A DNA stretch of 64,000 bases from NCBI GenBank assembly GCA_023252195.1, contig JAHEXI010000004.1:1-64000 (forward strand), given 5' to 3'. The translations under genes and the position numbers were made by a program. The notes beneath the pieces are model-generated. The model was not told the origin of the DNA. It was given only the letters and a program-made list of their open reading frames with translations, and made no database searches. This stretch comes from Pseudonocardiales bacterium (GTDB taxonomy: Bacteria; Actinomycetota; Actinomycetes; Mycobacteriales; Pseudonocardiaceae). This document shows, piece by piece, positions 1 to 9,100 of this stretch; positions within the stretch are counted from its first letter, which is position 1, and each line of letters starts with the position of its first letter.

Positions 1-810
1 TGTCACTTGATCGGTGTGGCCGGTGAATGGCTTGCCTATCGGGGTTCCTTTGGTCAGGTCCCAGACTCGTACTGTGCGGTCGTCGCTGCCGGAGATGACG
101 ACCGGGCGGCCTTCCAGTTCACTTACCGCCAGCGCTGTCACTTGATCGGTGTGGCCGGTGAATGGCTTGCCTATCGGGGTTCCTTTGGTCAGGTCCCAGA
201 CTCGTACTGTGCGGTCGTCGCTGCCGGAGATGACGACCGGGCGGCCTTCCAGTTCGCCCACCGCCACCGCTGTCACTTGATCGGTGTGGCCGGTGAATGG
301 CTTGCCTATCGGGGTTCCTTTGGCCAGGTCCCAGACTCGTACTGTGCGGTCGTCGCTGCCGGAGATGACGACCGGGCGGCCTTCCAGTTCGCCCACCGCC
401 ACCGCTGTCACTGGCCGACCGTGGCCGGTGAATGGGTCACCGATCGGGGTTCCTTTGGCCAGGTCCCAGACTCGTACTGTGCGGTCGTCGCTGCCGGAGA
501 TGACGACCGGGCGGCCTTCCAGTTCGCCCACCGCCACCGCTGTCACTGGCCGACCGTGGCCGGTGAATGGGTCACCGATCGGGGTTCCTTTGGCCAGGTC
601 CCACACTCGTACCGTGCGATCCAAGCCGGTGGAGATTACCACTGGACTACCTTTCAGCCTACCGACTGTCACCGCAGTCACTGACCAAGTGTGGCCGGTG
701 AACCGGTCACCGATCGGGGCCCCTGTGGTTAAATCCCACACCCGCACCGTGCCGTCGTCGCCTCCGGAAATCACCACCGGGCGGCCTTTTAGCTCACCCA
801 CCGCCACCGT
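1..810 (-). repeat. 135-bp tandem WD40-coding repeats
   Basis: Units begin at 1, 136, 271, 406, 541 and 676, an exact 135-bp (45-codon) period, and a more diverged unit follows at about 811. The units from 1 to 675 differ at only a few bases, while those from 676 onward are clearly older. Each unit encodes one WD40 blade. The array continues past the left edge. Confidence 0.95.
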
Positions 811-3258
811 GTTGATTGGCTGCGTGTGGCCCGTGAGGGTTTGGTGCGGTGGTTGATACCGCCAGGATGCCCATCGCGCAGACCAAGTGCTGGGAAGTAC
901 ATGGGCATCGAGTGCATTAGCCAGATTAGATGCTTGACCATACCGGGCAGCGAGCTGCAGGTAGGAGGGATGTTCCTGGCTGGGCTTGCCGCGTAGGTGG
1001 CGTGCGGCCCGACAGTAGGCGTCGGCCACTGCCCGACCAGGCAACGAGTCTACGGTGTCCAGACTGTCGAGCAGTTGCGGGCGCGACGCGGCGAGAAGAA
1101 AGCCGGGATCGGTGAGAAGGGTATCGAGGCACCTGGCGCGCGCGGCGTGGGTGGCCAGGTGCGTGCGGGTGTATATGTGGACTGCGGCCCAGTCGGGTTG
1201 CCCACCTTCGCGCGTTGGAACTTGCGTGAGCAGCGTCTCGGCGATGGTTTGCTGGTCGGCGGTCTGGTTTCGCCCTTCGAGTAAGTGCTCAACCCGGGCT
1301 TGATGGTAGAGCCGATAAACCGACCCGCGGTCGGCAAGGTCTTCGACGACATATGAGCCGGCGGCGGTGCGTAGCCACACCAAATCGTCGCTGCTGTACT
1401 GGTGGCCGGGGCTCAAGGCGTTCGCCAGGCGAGGCCAGATATCTTCCCAGGGGAGCCCACTGCCCTGCGCGTAGGCTAGGGGAACCAGCAGGTGCGCCGC
1501 CTTTGCTGCCTTTTCACCCAGCCGCACCTGCAGGTCGCGTCGCATCGCTTCCCCAGCTAGGCGTGGAAGGCTAGCCTGCCAGCCTGGGTCAGTAAAATCG
1601 GGTAAAGTGACAGCTGTGGCTTCGGTGGTCGCGGTGATCCGGGCAACGAGGTACGAGTTCCCCGCAGCAGCTCCGATCGCTCCGGTTACGCCGTCCACTA
1701 CAGTCTTCGATGCGGTCTGGTAGATACCCGAGGGCTTGTAGGTGCTATCCAGAGAATCTTTCGATAGCAGAATTTGTTTCGCGTAGGTGCGGATGCTGGC
1801 CGGGTCCGCGTAAGTCTCGTTGTCCAGGTCGATCAGCTGGTAGTAGCCGCCATCGGACGTCCCCAGCAGCTTCTTCAGTGAGTGCCGCCGGGTGCCCAGT
1901 AGTAGTCGGATGCGACCATGGCAGTGTTGAATCAGAGGGGTGAGCAGGCCGGTGATCAGGTCGGTGGGGTCGGCCCCTTCATCTAGCGCATCAACCAGCA
2001 CCACGATCGGCGTTCCACCAGCATCCTGGTTGAGTTCATCGATGAGTTCCTGCAAAGACTCACCGCGCAGTCCGGCGCCGCTTGCGATACGGTCACGAAC
2101 CTGCTTGGTGGTCAGGGTACGCGCGTAGATCGCCTCGGCGACCGCATCCTCTGGGACCTGGAAGCCGGCTGGCAGTCCCCGTCGTGGAACGCTAGGTGCA
2201 CGATCAGGGTTGGACAACTCCGCGATCAACCCAAGCAGAGCAGTCTTCCCGGAGCCAGGATCCCCAGTCACTACACATGCGCGGTAGTCATTCGTCAAAT
2301 CAGTTAGCCAGCCACGCAGGTCAGCCAGAGCACGATGCCGCCCGGTGAACCACGGGGTCTCAAAGACTTCTCGAAGATCGTCCTGCTGTGGTTGGTGATG
2401 GGCACGTTTCTGTTGTCGTTCGGCGTGGCGGTCCTGCTCCAGCAGGTCTACGCCGCGCAGCTGGGCCCTATGTCGAGGGTTAACCAGAAACGCCGGCTCG
2501 CCGTTGCGCAATCCCAGTAGATGGCATACTGCGGACTGCCAACTCGGCTTCTTTTTGTCCTGATTGATTGAGCTGATCAGGGCTCCCACCTGCAGGGTGG
2601 GCGGAGCGTAGCCAGCCGCCGCCACGTCCCCGGCCGCGCGTTCCAGGCACTTGCTGAAGGCTCCAGGGGCGGCCTCCTGATACGGGCAGGTAGAAGCCAC
2701 TACGGCGATCCCGTGGCTGCCCACCTGGCTAGTTTTCTCGTCGAACTCCGGGAGTCGATCGATGTCGCGCAGCGCCCGCGTCCCGAGGCCTTCCGAGCCC
2801 CTAGCTGCGTAGCAGGTGTCCAGCATCAGGAGTAGACGTCGCACCTTAGTGCCGGCCAAAGCCTTCTTCGCGATCTCCGATGCGGGAACGGTGCGGTGCT
2901 GCAGATCCAACGGTTGAGTGTCGGAGGCCAGCAGGACGTAATCGCCGTCTTCGAGGATTTCCCCGTGCCCTGTCAAGTACACTACCAGGTAGTCATCAGT
3001 ACGCCGGTTTGAGCTGGTGCAAAAATCACGAAGCCGATCCAGTAACTGAACTGACGTGGGGCTGTTCCCCAGTAAATCAACATGCTCATAGCGTGCTTGA
3101 GCCGGCAGGAACTCGCCACACAACAGCCGCTTCACCCGTTCCACGTCTTCGATGAGCTCTTCTCGGTTCCAATCCTCGCAGTGCTTATAGTGCGTCATCG
3201 CGCACGTCAGCAAGAAACGGCGCCCCGCGATCACTTCGCTTCCGCCGGCTTCATTCAC
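1..3258 (-). CDS. Caspase-like protease / STAND ATPase / WD40 repeat protein (3' end outside window)
   Basis: Open leftward frame of 1086 codons with no stop before the window edge. Order of domains: caspase-like (peptidase C14) fold at about residues 1-230 with His98 (in LTGHGE) and Cys149 (in LDTCYAARG) as the expected dyad; P-loop NTPase at about 310-600 with Walker A GDPGSGKT (Lys338) and a NACHT-like Walker B DALDE (423-427); WD40 repeats from about residue 805 onward, each with a VRVWDL strand. GTG at 3258 is chosen because the fold needs the first strand (RRFLLTCAM), which a later ATG at 3198 would remove. It starts 7 bases after the stop of the upstream hydrolase gene, so the two are probably one operon. 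Family knowledge: STAND proteins use the repeats as sensors and the N-terminal domain as effector; a role in defence or regulated cell death is inference. Confidence 0.9.
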   Translation of the reverse strand, partial: MNEAGGSEVIAGRRFLLTCAMTHYKHCEDWNREELIEDVERVKRLLCGEFLPAQARYEHVDLLGNSPTSVQLLDRLRDFCTSSNRRTDDYLVVYLTGHGEILEDGDYVLLASDTQPLDLQHRTVPASEIAKKALAGTKVRRLLLMLDTCYAARGSEGLGTRALRDIDRLPEFDEKTSQVGSHGIAVVASTCPYQEAAPGAFSKCLERAAGDVAAAGYAPPTLQVGALISSINQDKKKPSWQSAVCHLLGLRNGEPAFLVNPRHRAQLRGVDLLEQDRHAERQQKRAHHQPQQDDLREVFETPWFTGRHRALADLRGWLTDLTNDYRACVVTGDPGSGKTALLGLIAELSNPDRAPSVPRRGLPAGFQVPEDAVAEAIYARTLTTKQVRDRIASGAGLRGESLQELIDELNQDAGGTPIVVLVDALDEGADPTDLITGLLTPLIQHCHGRIRLLLGTRRHSLKKLLGTSDGGYYQLIDLDNETYADPASIRTYAKQILLSKDSLDSTYKPSGIYQTASKTVVDGVTGAIGAAAGNSYLVARITATTEATAVTLPDFTDPGWQASLPRLAGEAMRRDLQVRLGEKAAKAAHLLVPLAYAQGSGLPWEDIWPRLANALSPGHQYSSDDLVWLRTAAGSYVVEDLADRGSVYRLYHQARVEHLLEGRNQTADQQTIAETLLTQVPTREGGQPDWAAVHIYTRTHLATHAARARCLDTLLTDPGFLLAASRPQLLDSLDTVDSLPGRAVADAYCRAARHLRGKPSQEHPSYLQLAARYGQASNLANALDAHVLPSTWSARWASWRYQPPHQTLTGHTQPINTVAVGELKGRPVVISGGDDGTVRVWDLTTGAPIGDRFTGHTWSVTAVTVGRLKGSPVVISTGLDRTVRVWDLAKGTPIGDPFTGHGRPVTAVAVGELEGRPVVISGSDDRTVRVWDLAKGTPIGDPFTGHGRPVTAVAVGELEGRPVVISGSDDRTVRVWDLAKGTPIGKPFTGHTDQVTAVAVGELEGRPVVISGSDDRTVRVWDLTKGTPIGKPFTGHTDQVTALAVSELEGRPVVISGSDDRTVRVWDLTKGTPIGKPFTGHTDQVT

Positions 3259-3265
3259 CGCGTGA

Positions 3266-4138
3266 TCACCCGCTAACCAATCCCGCAAGAACGGCCCGAC
3301 CCGTCTCGACCGCAGTTAGATAGGGCCTGGCGTCGTGAGCATGGACACCATTGTCAACAATCCAGCTGTCCACATGTGGTCCAAACCATGGGCGTAGATC
3401 CTTGACCAAAGCCACCACATCTGCCTTGTCTGCGATGTTGATCCAGATCCGGTCTAGCCCTGGCCAGTGCCCCCGCGGATCCGACCCGGCCTCCTTGGCC
3501 GACCGAGGGGTCGGCTCCAGCCGGTCGAAGATCAGATTCGCGATCCCCAGTGGTGACCCGAGCGTAACCAGCACCCGCACCGGCCAGTCCGCGTTGGCGC
3601 ACAACGCTTCGTAAGCCGCCACCGATCCAAGCGAATGTCCCACCAAGACCCGAGTGTCATCCCCTACAGCCTTCGCCACCCGCCCTCTGACCTCTCGGCG
3701 AACCTCAGGGTTGCATAGGTACTCACGGACCTGCCGCACATCACCCAACAACGCCCGCTGGCCGACCGCGGCGAAAAACCGTGACCCACTCAACGCCCGC
3801 AATGCGGCCTGTACACTCTGCGGCGCGCGCGCCAAAGTCCGCGCTCCGGGAGCAATAACACCCGGATCGCTGCGAGCCGCCTCGACCCACCACCCTGCAA
3901 GCATCTCCCGCTCGAACTCGTCCAAATCCTCCGCACGAACCAGTGCGTCCCCCACTGCTAAAGGACGACCCGGACGGCGGAACAGATCCCCGAAGGCTGC
4001 ACACCGCATCTCCCGCTCCATCAACTGACCCCCGGCCAGCTGCACTCCGCCACACAACGCCGGCCCCCACAGCGCATGCAAGGTGTCCGCAGTTTCGTGC
4101 TGTTGGCCCACCCCATGCACACACACCACCCGCGCCAC
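3266..4138 (-). CDS. Alpha/beta-hydrolase-like protein, partner of the caspase-STAND gene
   Basis: 290 residues. An N-terminal HGVG stretch (residues 8-11) fits an oxyanion-hole strand of lipase-like alpha/beta-hydrolases, and VLVGHSLGSVAAYEAL places the nucleophile elbow GHSLG with Ser169. A C-terminal GVHAHDARPYL segment can supply the catalytic His. No signal peptide or membrane helix is visible, so it is likely cytosolic. The GTG start at 4138 lies 6 bases after a TAGACT box, suggesting a leaderless message. The next gene (caspase-STAND-WD40) starts 7 bases after its stop. The substrate is unknown; a second effector or a regulator of its neighbour is an inference from pairing only. Confidence 0.75.
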   Translation of the reverse strand: MARVVCVHGVGQQHETADTLHALWGPALCGGVQLAGGQLMEREMRCAAFGDLFRRPGRPLAVGDALVRAEDLDEFEREMLAGWWVEAARSDPGVIAPGARTLARAPQSVQAALRALSGSRFFAAVGQRALLGDVRQVREYLCNPEVRREVRGRVAKAVGDDTRVLVGHSLGSVAAYEALCANADWPVRVLVTLGSPLGIANLIFDRLEPTPRSAKEAGSDPRGHWPGLDRIWINIADKADVVALVKDLRPWFGPHVDSWIVDNGVHAHDARPYLTAVETGRAVLAGLVSG

Positions 4139-4144
4139 GCGGGC

Positions 4145-4150
4145 AGTCTA
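4145..4150 (-). promoter_or_regulatory. -10 box of the hydrolase / caspase-STAND operon
   Basis: TAGACT on the minus strand, six bases before the GTG at 4138; this spacing puts the transcription start at the start codon (leaderless). No convincing -35 was seen. Confidence 0.45.
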
Positions 4151-4265
4151 TCGGGGTGTCGTGAGATCCTCCGAGGTGTCCCGAGGATGATCTGCTGGCT
4201 GCTGTTGATCAGACCGTACAAGTAAGGGCTTCAGTGACGACGGGATCCCGGGAACGAGCAATTGT

Positions 4266-5703
4266 CAAGACCTGTGGATCAAGATCTTTTAGGCAGCCGC
4301 CTCGGCGGTGGCGTCGAGGGGTTCGGTGTCGGGTCGTTCGACGAGCTTGCCGGCCTCGAACCGAGCCCCGGCCCGGACAAGCGCGACGAGGTGGGGCGCG
4401 TTCACAGCGCGCCAGCGGGCCTGCGCGGCCTCGATGAGCTTGAACGCCATCGCGAGCCCGGCGGCTCGTGAACCGGGACCCTTGGTGATCTTGGTCCGGT
4501 GCCGGACGGTCGCGAAGGTCGACTCGATCGGGTTTGTCGTGCGCAGGTGAACCCAGTGCTCGACGGGATAGTCGTAACAGGCGAGCAGCTCGTCGAGATC
4601 ATCGGTGATCTTCGCGGTGGCTTTCGGGAACTTGGCGCCGTAGGCGGCGTCGAAGGCCTTGGCCGCGGCGCGGGCGTGGTCCTTGTCCTCGGCATTCCAG
4701 ATCTCCGCGAGGGCCTTCTTCGCCCCCGGATGCGCCGACTTCGGCAGCGCGGCGAGCACGTTGGCGATCTTGTGGAACCAGCAACGTTGCTCTCGGGTGG
4801 CCGGGAAGACCTCGCGTAGCGCGCCCCAGAACCCCAGTGCGCCATCGCCGATCGCCAGCACCGGGGCGCGCATCCCGCGCCGGGCGCAATCGCGCAGCAA
4901 ACCGGCCCAAGACTGGAGTGGACCCCCGGTACCCGTCGGCCAGCGCCACGAGCTCCTTGCGCCCATCAGAGCGCACGCCGATCAACACCAGCAGGCACAG
5001 CGTGTGCTCCTCCAGGCGGATGTTGACGTGGACCCCATCGGCCCACAGGTACACGTAATCCACGCCGGACAGGTCCCGGGCGGCGAAGGCGTGCTGCTCA
5101 GCGCGCCAGGTCTCGGTGAGCTTAGTGATCACCGAGCTGGACAGTCCCGCCGACGAACCAAGGAACTGTCCCAACGCGGGCCCGAAGTCCCCGCTGGACA
5201 GCCCGTGCAGGTACAACAGCGGCAACACCTCGTTGATCTTCGGGGTCTTGCGGCACCACGGCGGCAGGATCACCGAGGTGAACCGCGCTCGCTCGCCGGT
5301 GTCGGGATCGACTCGGCGGTCGTTGACCCGCGGCGCGTGGACCTGCACCGCGCCGGCGCTGGTCAAGACCTCCCGCGGCTCGTGGTAGCCATTGCGCACC
5401 ACCAGCCGACGGCCCGCCTCGTCACGCTCGTCGGCGAACCGAGCGATGCGCTCCTCGACCTCAGCCGCCAGCGCTTGGGCCAGCATCCGCTGCGCGCCCT
5501 CGCGCACGATCTGATCGATCAACGACGAGGACTCATCCAGCTCGACGCTCCCACTGCGTACGTCCTGTCCTGCGGGCTCGGAACTACGGCGAACATGGGT
5601 CCTACCTTCCCGACCGGCGTTGCCACGCCGATCTCGTTTGAGGACCTCAGGATGATCGGGAGGGTACGACCCTCCGTTGATCTTGCTCATCCACAGACAT
5701 CCG
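4266..5703 (-). mobile_element. IS256-family insertion sequence (approximate ends)
   Basis: Carries a Mutator/IS256-type transposase. Candidate imperfect terminal inverted repeats: plus-strand CTGTGGATCAAGATC near 4271 on the left and, read on the minus strand, CTGTGGATGAGCAAGATC near 5680-5697 on the right. The right end lies about 15 bases beyond the stop of the IS110 transposase, so the two elements abut. I could not settle a target duplication. Ends are uncertain by some tens of bases. Confidence 0.6.
4289..5690 (-). pseudogene. IS256-type transposase, frameshifted
   Basis: The N-terminal two thirds and the C-terminal third lie in different frames. The first frame carries the family core (KINEVLPLLYLHGLSSGDF, GVDYVYLWADGVHVN, ELVALADGYR); the match then continues in the next frame with SWAGLLRDCARRGM, CWFHKIANVLAALPK and TTNPIESTFATVRHRT. 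The switch is at about 4920-4935, next to a run of five G. IS256 transposases are single-frame proteins of about 400-430 residues, so this is a one-base indel (decay or assembly error) rather than programmed frameshifting. DDE residues expected are the Asp of WADGVH, an Asp in IGDGALGFW and the Glu of NPIEST. The start is taken at ATG 5690, inside the right terminal repeat. Confidence 0.8.
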
Positions 5704-5716
5704 ATCTTGCTAACTG

Positions 5717-6966
5717 TCAAGCAGCGACCGGCTCGAGGCGGTTCTCGGTGCGGGGAAACGCCTTGACTGGGTCGAAGGTCTGCCCGGTTTGCAGGCAGTG
5801 GTGCAGGCAACCCAACAGCCTGTTGAACAGGTTGCGCATGGCCGCCGCGTGCCGGTCACCAGCCTCACGACGCCGGTCGTAGAGTTCCTTGATCTCCCGC
5901 GACGGCAGTGACCGAAGATCCACACGTAGCCGGCCGCGGCGAGCCGCTGGTTTTTTACCTTGCGGTTGCGCACGACGAGGCTCTTGCCGCTGGCCACGGT
6001 GATCGGCGCCGAGCCGGCGTAGGACTTCAACCCGCGCGCGTCGCGGAACCGGGCCCGGTCGTCACCGATCTCACCCAGCACCCGGGCGCCGGTGACCGGC
6101 CCGATCCCAGGGAAGCTGGTCAGGATCTCCGCATCCGGATGCTCGGCGAACGCCGCCGCCGCAGCCTCGGCGAGGTCGTCAGCGGCGCGGCACGCGGCGT
6201 CGAGCTGCATGACGAGCGCCAGGGTCTGGCGACCCATCGCCTGCTCCACCGCCGGCAGCTGACGCAAGTACTCGCCGGTGAAGATGGCGCGCAGCCGCTG
6301 CGCCCACGCATCGATGTTGCGTTGCCGCCCGGCCTTGCGCAGCACCGACCCCAGCCGCGCGACGCTCAGCTTCGCCGCCGCAGCCGGATCGGGCGCCACC
6401 GCGAGCACCGCCCGGGCCTCGCGGGAATCCAAGCCGACGCCGCGGATCTGGAACGCGGCCAGCGCGGCCGGGAAGTACTGCTTGAGGTGCGAGCGCAGCT
6501 GGTTGGACAGTTGCCCACGGTTCCACACCGCGTCCTGCTGCGCCCGAGCCAGCACCGCAATCGCCTGGACCAGCTCGGAGTCCGCCGGCAACGGCCGGTG
6601 CGCGTCGGCGTCGGTACGCAGAATGTTCGCCAACGCCATCGCGTCAACGTGATCGGACTTCGCCCGAGCTACCGCGTGCCGCTCCCGATACCGAGCCACG
6701 GCCATCGGGTTGATCGAGTACACCCTCCGGCCCGTCGTGCGCAGACACGCGATCAACAGCCCACGCGCGGTCTCGATCGCGACCGGAATCGGCTCCTCGG
6801 CGCTGTCGCCGACCTCGGCGAGCAGCTCCAGCAGCTGCCGGTAGCCGGCCACATCATCGGTGATGCGCCGCTTGGCAACCAACTTCCCCGCCTCGTCCAC
6901 CAACGCCACATCGTGGTGTTTCTCCGCCCAGTCGATACCACAGGTAACCGTCAAGCATGCCTCCAA
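5717..6966 (-). pseudogene. IS110-family transposase, frameshifted near its C-terminus
   Basis: N-terminal RuvC-like DEDD domain starts CGIDWAEKHHDVALVD, followed by AKSDHVDAMALANILR; the C-terminal Tnp_20 domain shows SFPGIGPVTGARVL and LKSYAGSAPITVASG. After GYVWIFG the frame changes at about 5912 and the homologous tail resumes in another frame (LPSREIKELYDRRREAGDR, NLFNRLLGCLHHCLQTGQ), ending at 5717. A one-base deletion explains it. The full protein would be about 415 residues, usual for the family. IS110 elements lack inverted repeats and recombine with a bridge RNA encoded in a non-coding end. Confidence 0.85.
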
Positions 6967-7645
6967 TGTCGTAATCTTGACCCAGCAGTGAGCCCGTGCA
7001 GGGACACGCAGCGCCCTAATAGAAGGGCTCGATGGCCCGACATCCGATGAGCAGTTCGTGGCCCCAGCTCACCGCACGGGTGTCCGTCTCTGGACAGAGC
7101 TCGACGGCTCACGTTGCAAGAAGACATCACCGTGCGGACGGCTCGAAACACGATCTTCATCGACATCCCGTCCGACGCAGGGTCGCCGCGCCGGACGAGA
7201 CGCACGACACCGGAGCCCACCGTCTGTGGATAGGGATCCAGCCCCAGGTTTCAAGAAGGAGTCATCCGGTGCCGTGCAGTGCTATTAGGTTTCAAGCATT
7301 GATCCCCGGGAACGCCAAGCGGTTCAAGGTGAAGATCAGTGAGTTTGTGCGCGTGACGCGTTCGCAGGGGGTCGTCGGCTTGGATGGGAAGTCAACTGGC
7401 ACGAACAGCGGGTCCAGATGCAGTCGGCGTGGCGGTCGTCACGTTCGAGGCCATCGCCCGCAGCGCTGGCATCACTCTGACTCGATGGTAAGGCCGACCT
7501 CCCGACCGGGCCGAGATCCGGCATCCGATCTTACCCAAGGACAACCGGACGTCTGCGACGCTCGCTGGGCCGAGCGCTCGGAAACCCGCGGTCCGGGTAT
7601 TGATTACGTTCAAATGCTGCGGGCTGCGTTGTTGACCTCTCGAAA
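6967..7645. other. Non-coding left part of the IS110 element plus gene-poor spacer
   Basis: The first 200 bases or so lie upstream of the IS110 transposase, where IS110 elements keep their long untranslated leader; a short stem is visible around 7005-7035 (GCGCCC...GGGCTC). This is where a bridge RNA would be sought. From about 7250 to 7645 I see no supported gene; small open frames on both strands lack homology that I recognise. Confidence 0.35.
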
Positions 7646-9100
7646 TTAGCTCGGGTTGTTGGTAAGCCGGCTGCGCTTGATGCTGTAAGAGAAGTATACG
7701 ACCATCCCGATGGCCATCCAAACGATGAACCGGATCCAGGTGGCTACAGGCAGGTTGAGCATCAGGTAGAACGACGCGAGCACCGCGAGGATGGGGACAA
7801 CTGGGACGCCGGGGCATCGGAACGCCCGGGGCAGGTCCGGACGCGTGTGGCGCAGCACCACGACGCTGAAGGCGACGAGGATAAATGCGAACAGCGTGCC
7901 TATATTGACCAGCTCAGTTAGGTCTGTGAACGACACAAACGTCGCAATGATGGCAACAAGGAGACCTACTGCGCGCGATGCTCGGATCGGGGTGCGGAAC
8001 CGCTCGCTCACAACGGAGAACCGGGGCGGTATCAGCTGGTCTCGGCTCATAGCGAAGAAGAGTCGGCTTTGTCCAAGCAGTAGGATCATTATCACCGTCG
8101 TCAGACCCAACAGGGCACCTACCGAGATCACGGTCGCGAACCCTGGATCGCCCACCGAGCGGAACGCCTCAGCTAACGGTGCGGCGACCTTAATTTTGGT
8201 GTACTTCACCATCCCGGTGACTACGAGCGACACCGCGACGTAGAGCGTGGTGCAGATAGCAAGCGAAGCGAGGATGCCGATCGGCATGTCCCGCTGCGGT
8301 TTTTTCGTCTCCTCCGCGGCGGTCGCGACAATGTCGAAGCCGATGAACGAGAAGAACACCAGTGCGGCCCCGGTGAAAATTCCATTGATGCCAAACGAGC
8401 CGTGCGAGAAACCGATATACTGCAGTAGCGACGGCGGGCTCTGTGTACCTCCAGCACCGGGGGAACCGGACGGCGGGACGAACGGTGAATAGTTGCTGGC
8501 CCTGATGTAGAACAACCCTGCGATAATGACGAACATCACGATGGCGACCTTGATAGCAACCATCACGATGTTGACCTGCGAGGAGACCTTGATCCCGAGG
8601 CATATTACACCGGTGAGTATAAGGACAATCCCGGCGGCAATGATATTGTGTCCACCGCCGTACGCCCAATTCGGGATGGTGACGCCGGCCGATTTCATCA
8701 CGTCAGCGAAGTAATCCGACCAACCGACCGCCACCGTGCTCGCACCGAGAGCAAGCTCCAGGATGAGGTCCCAGCCAATGATCCACGCCACCAACTCGCC
8801 GAGACTGACGTAAGAAAAGGTGTAGGCGGAGCCGGCCACCGGCACGGTGCTCGCGAACTCCGCATAGCACATCGCCGTCAGCGCGCAGGCGATGCCCGCG
8901 AACAAGAATGACAATGCAATGGCCGGACCCGCCTGCACTCCCGCACCCCGCCCTGTTTGGACGAAGATGCCGGCCCCGATGATCACGCCAACCCCGAAGA
9001 TGGTGAGTTCGAGGGCACCGAGCCGCTTCGGGAGCAGGTAGATCGGCTCCTCGGTGTCTTTGATGGCCTGCTTGATCGTCTTCTTGCGCCAGAGGTCCAC
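7646..9100 (-). CDS. APC-superfamily amino-acid permease (cationic amino-acid transporter type)
   Basis: 484 residues from the chosen start. The conserved first helix carries FGVGVIIGAGIFVQTG, the substrate-binding hallmark of APC transporters, and about 12 hydrophobic helices follow, with FSFIGFDIVATAAEE in helix 6 and LLGQSRLFFAMSRD in the cytoplasmic loop. It fits the YfnA/CAT group (2.A.3.3), importing amino acids by proton or cation coupling in the cytoplasmic membrane. The longest frame begins at TTG 9121, but GTG 9100 is preferred because GGGGAGA lies six bases before it. It stands alone between eroded regions, so context gives no substrate hint. Confidence 0.88.
   Translation of the reverse strand: MDLWRKKTIKQAIKDTEEPIYLLPKRLGALELTIFGVGVIIGAGIFVQTGRGAGVQAGPAIALSFLFAGIACALTAMCYAEFASTVPVAGSAYTFSYVSLGELVAWIIGWDLILELALGASTVAVGWSDYFADVMKSAGVTIPNWAYGGGHNIIAAGIVLILTGVICLGIKVSSQVNIVMVAIKVAIVMFVIIAGLFYIRASNYSPFVPPSGSPGAGGTQSPPSLLQYIGFSHGSFGINGIFTGAALVFFSFIGFDIVATAAEETKKPQRDMPIGILASLAICTTLYVAVSLVVTGMVKYTKIKVAAPLAEAFRSVGDPGFATVISVGALLGLTTVIMILLLGQSRLFFAMSRDQLIPPRFSVVSERFRTPIRASRAVGLLVAIIATFVSFTDLTELVNIGTLFAFILVAFSVVVLRHTRPDLPRAFRCPGVPVVPILAVLASFYLMLNLPVATWIRFIVWMAIGMVVYFSYSIKRSRLTNNPS

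Noticed and set aside
7-856. Plus-strand open frames of 190-225 codons over the WD40 repeats
   Set aside because: They are antisense readings of the 135-bp repeats; only the minus frame gives WD40 sequence and continues into the ATPase and caspase domains.
4659-7050. Long plus-strand frames (about 380-410 codons) across the two transposase genes
   Set aside because: High-GC shadow frames with Arg/Pro/Gln-rich, motif-free translations opposite clear transposases.
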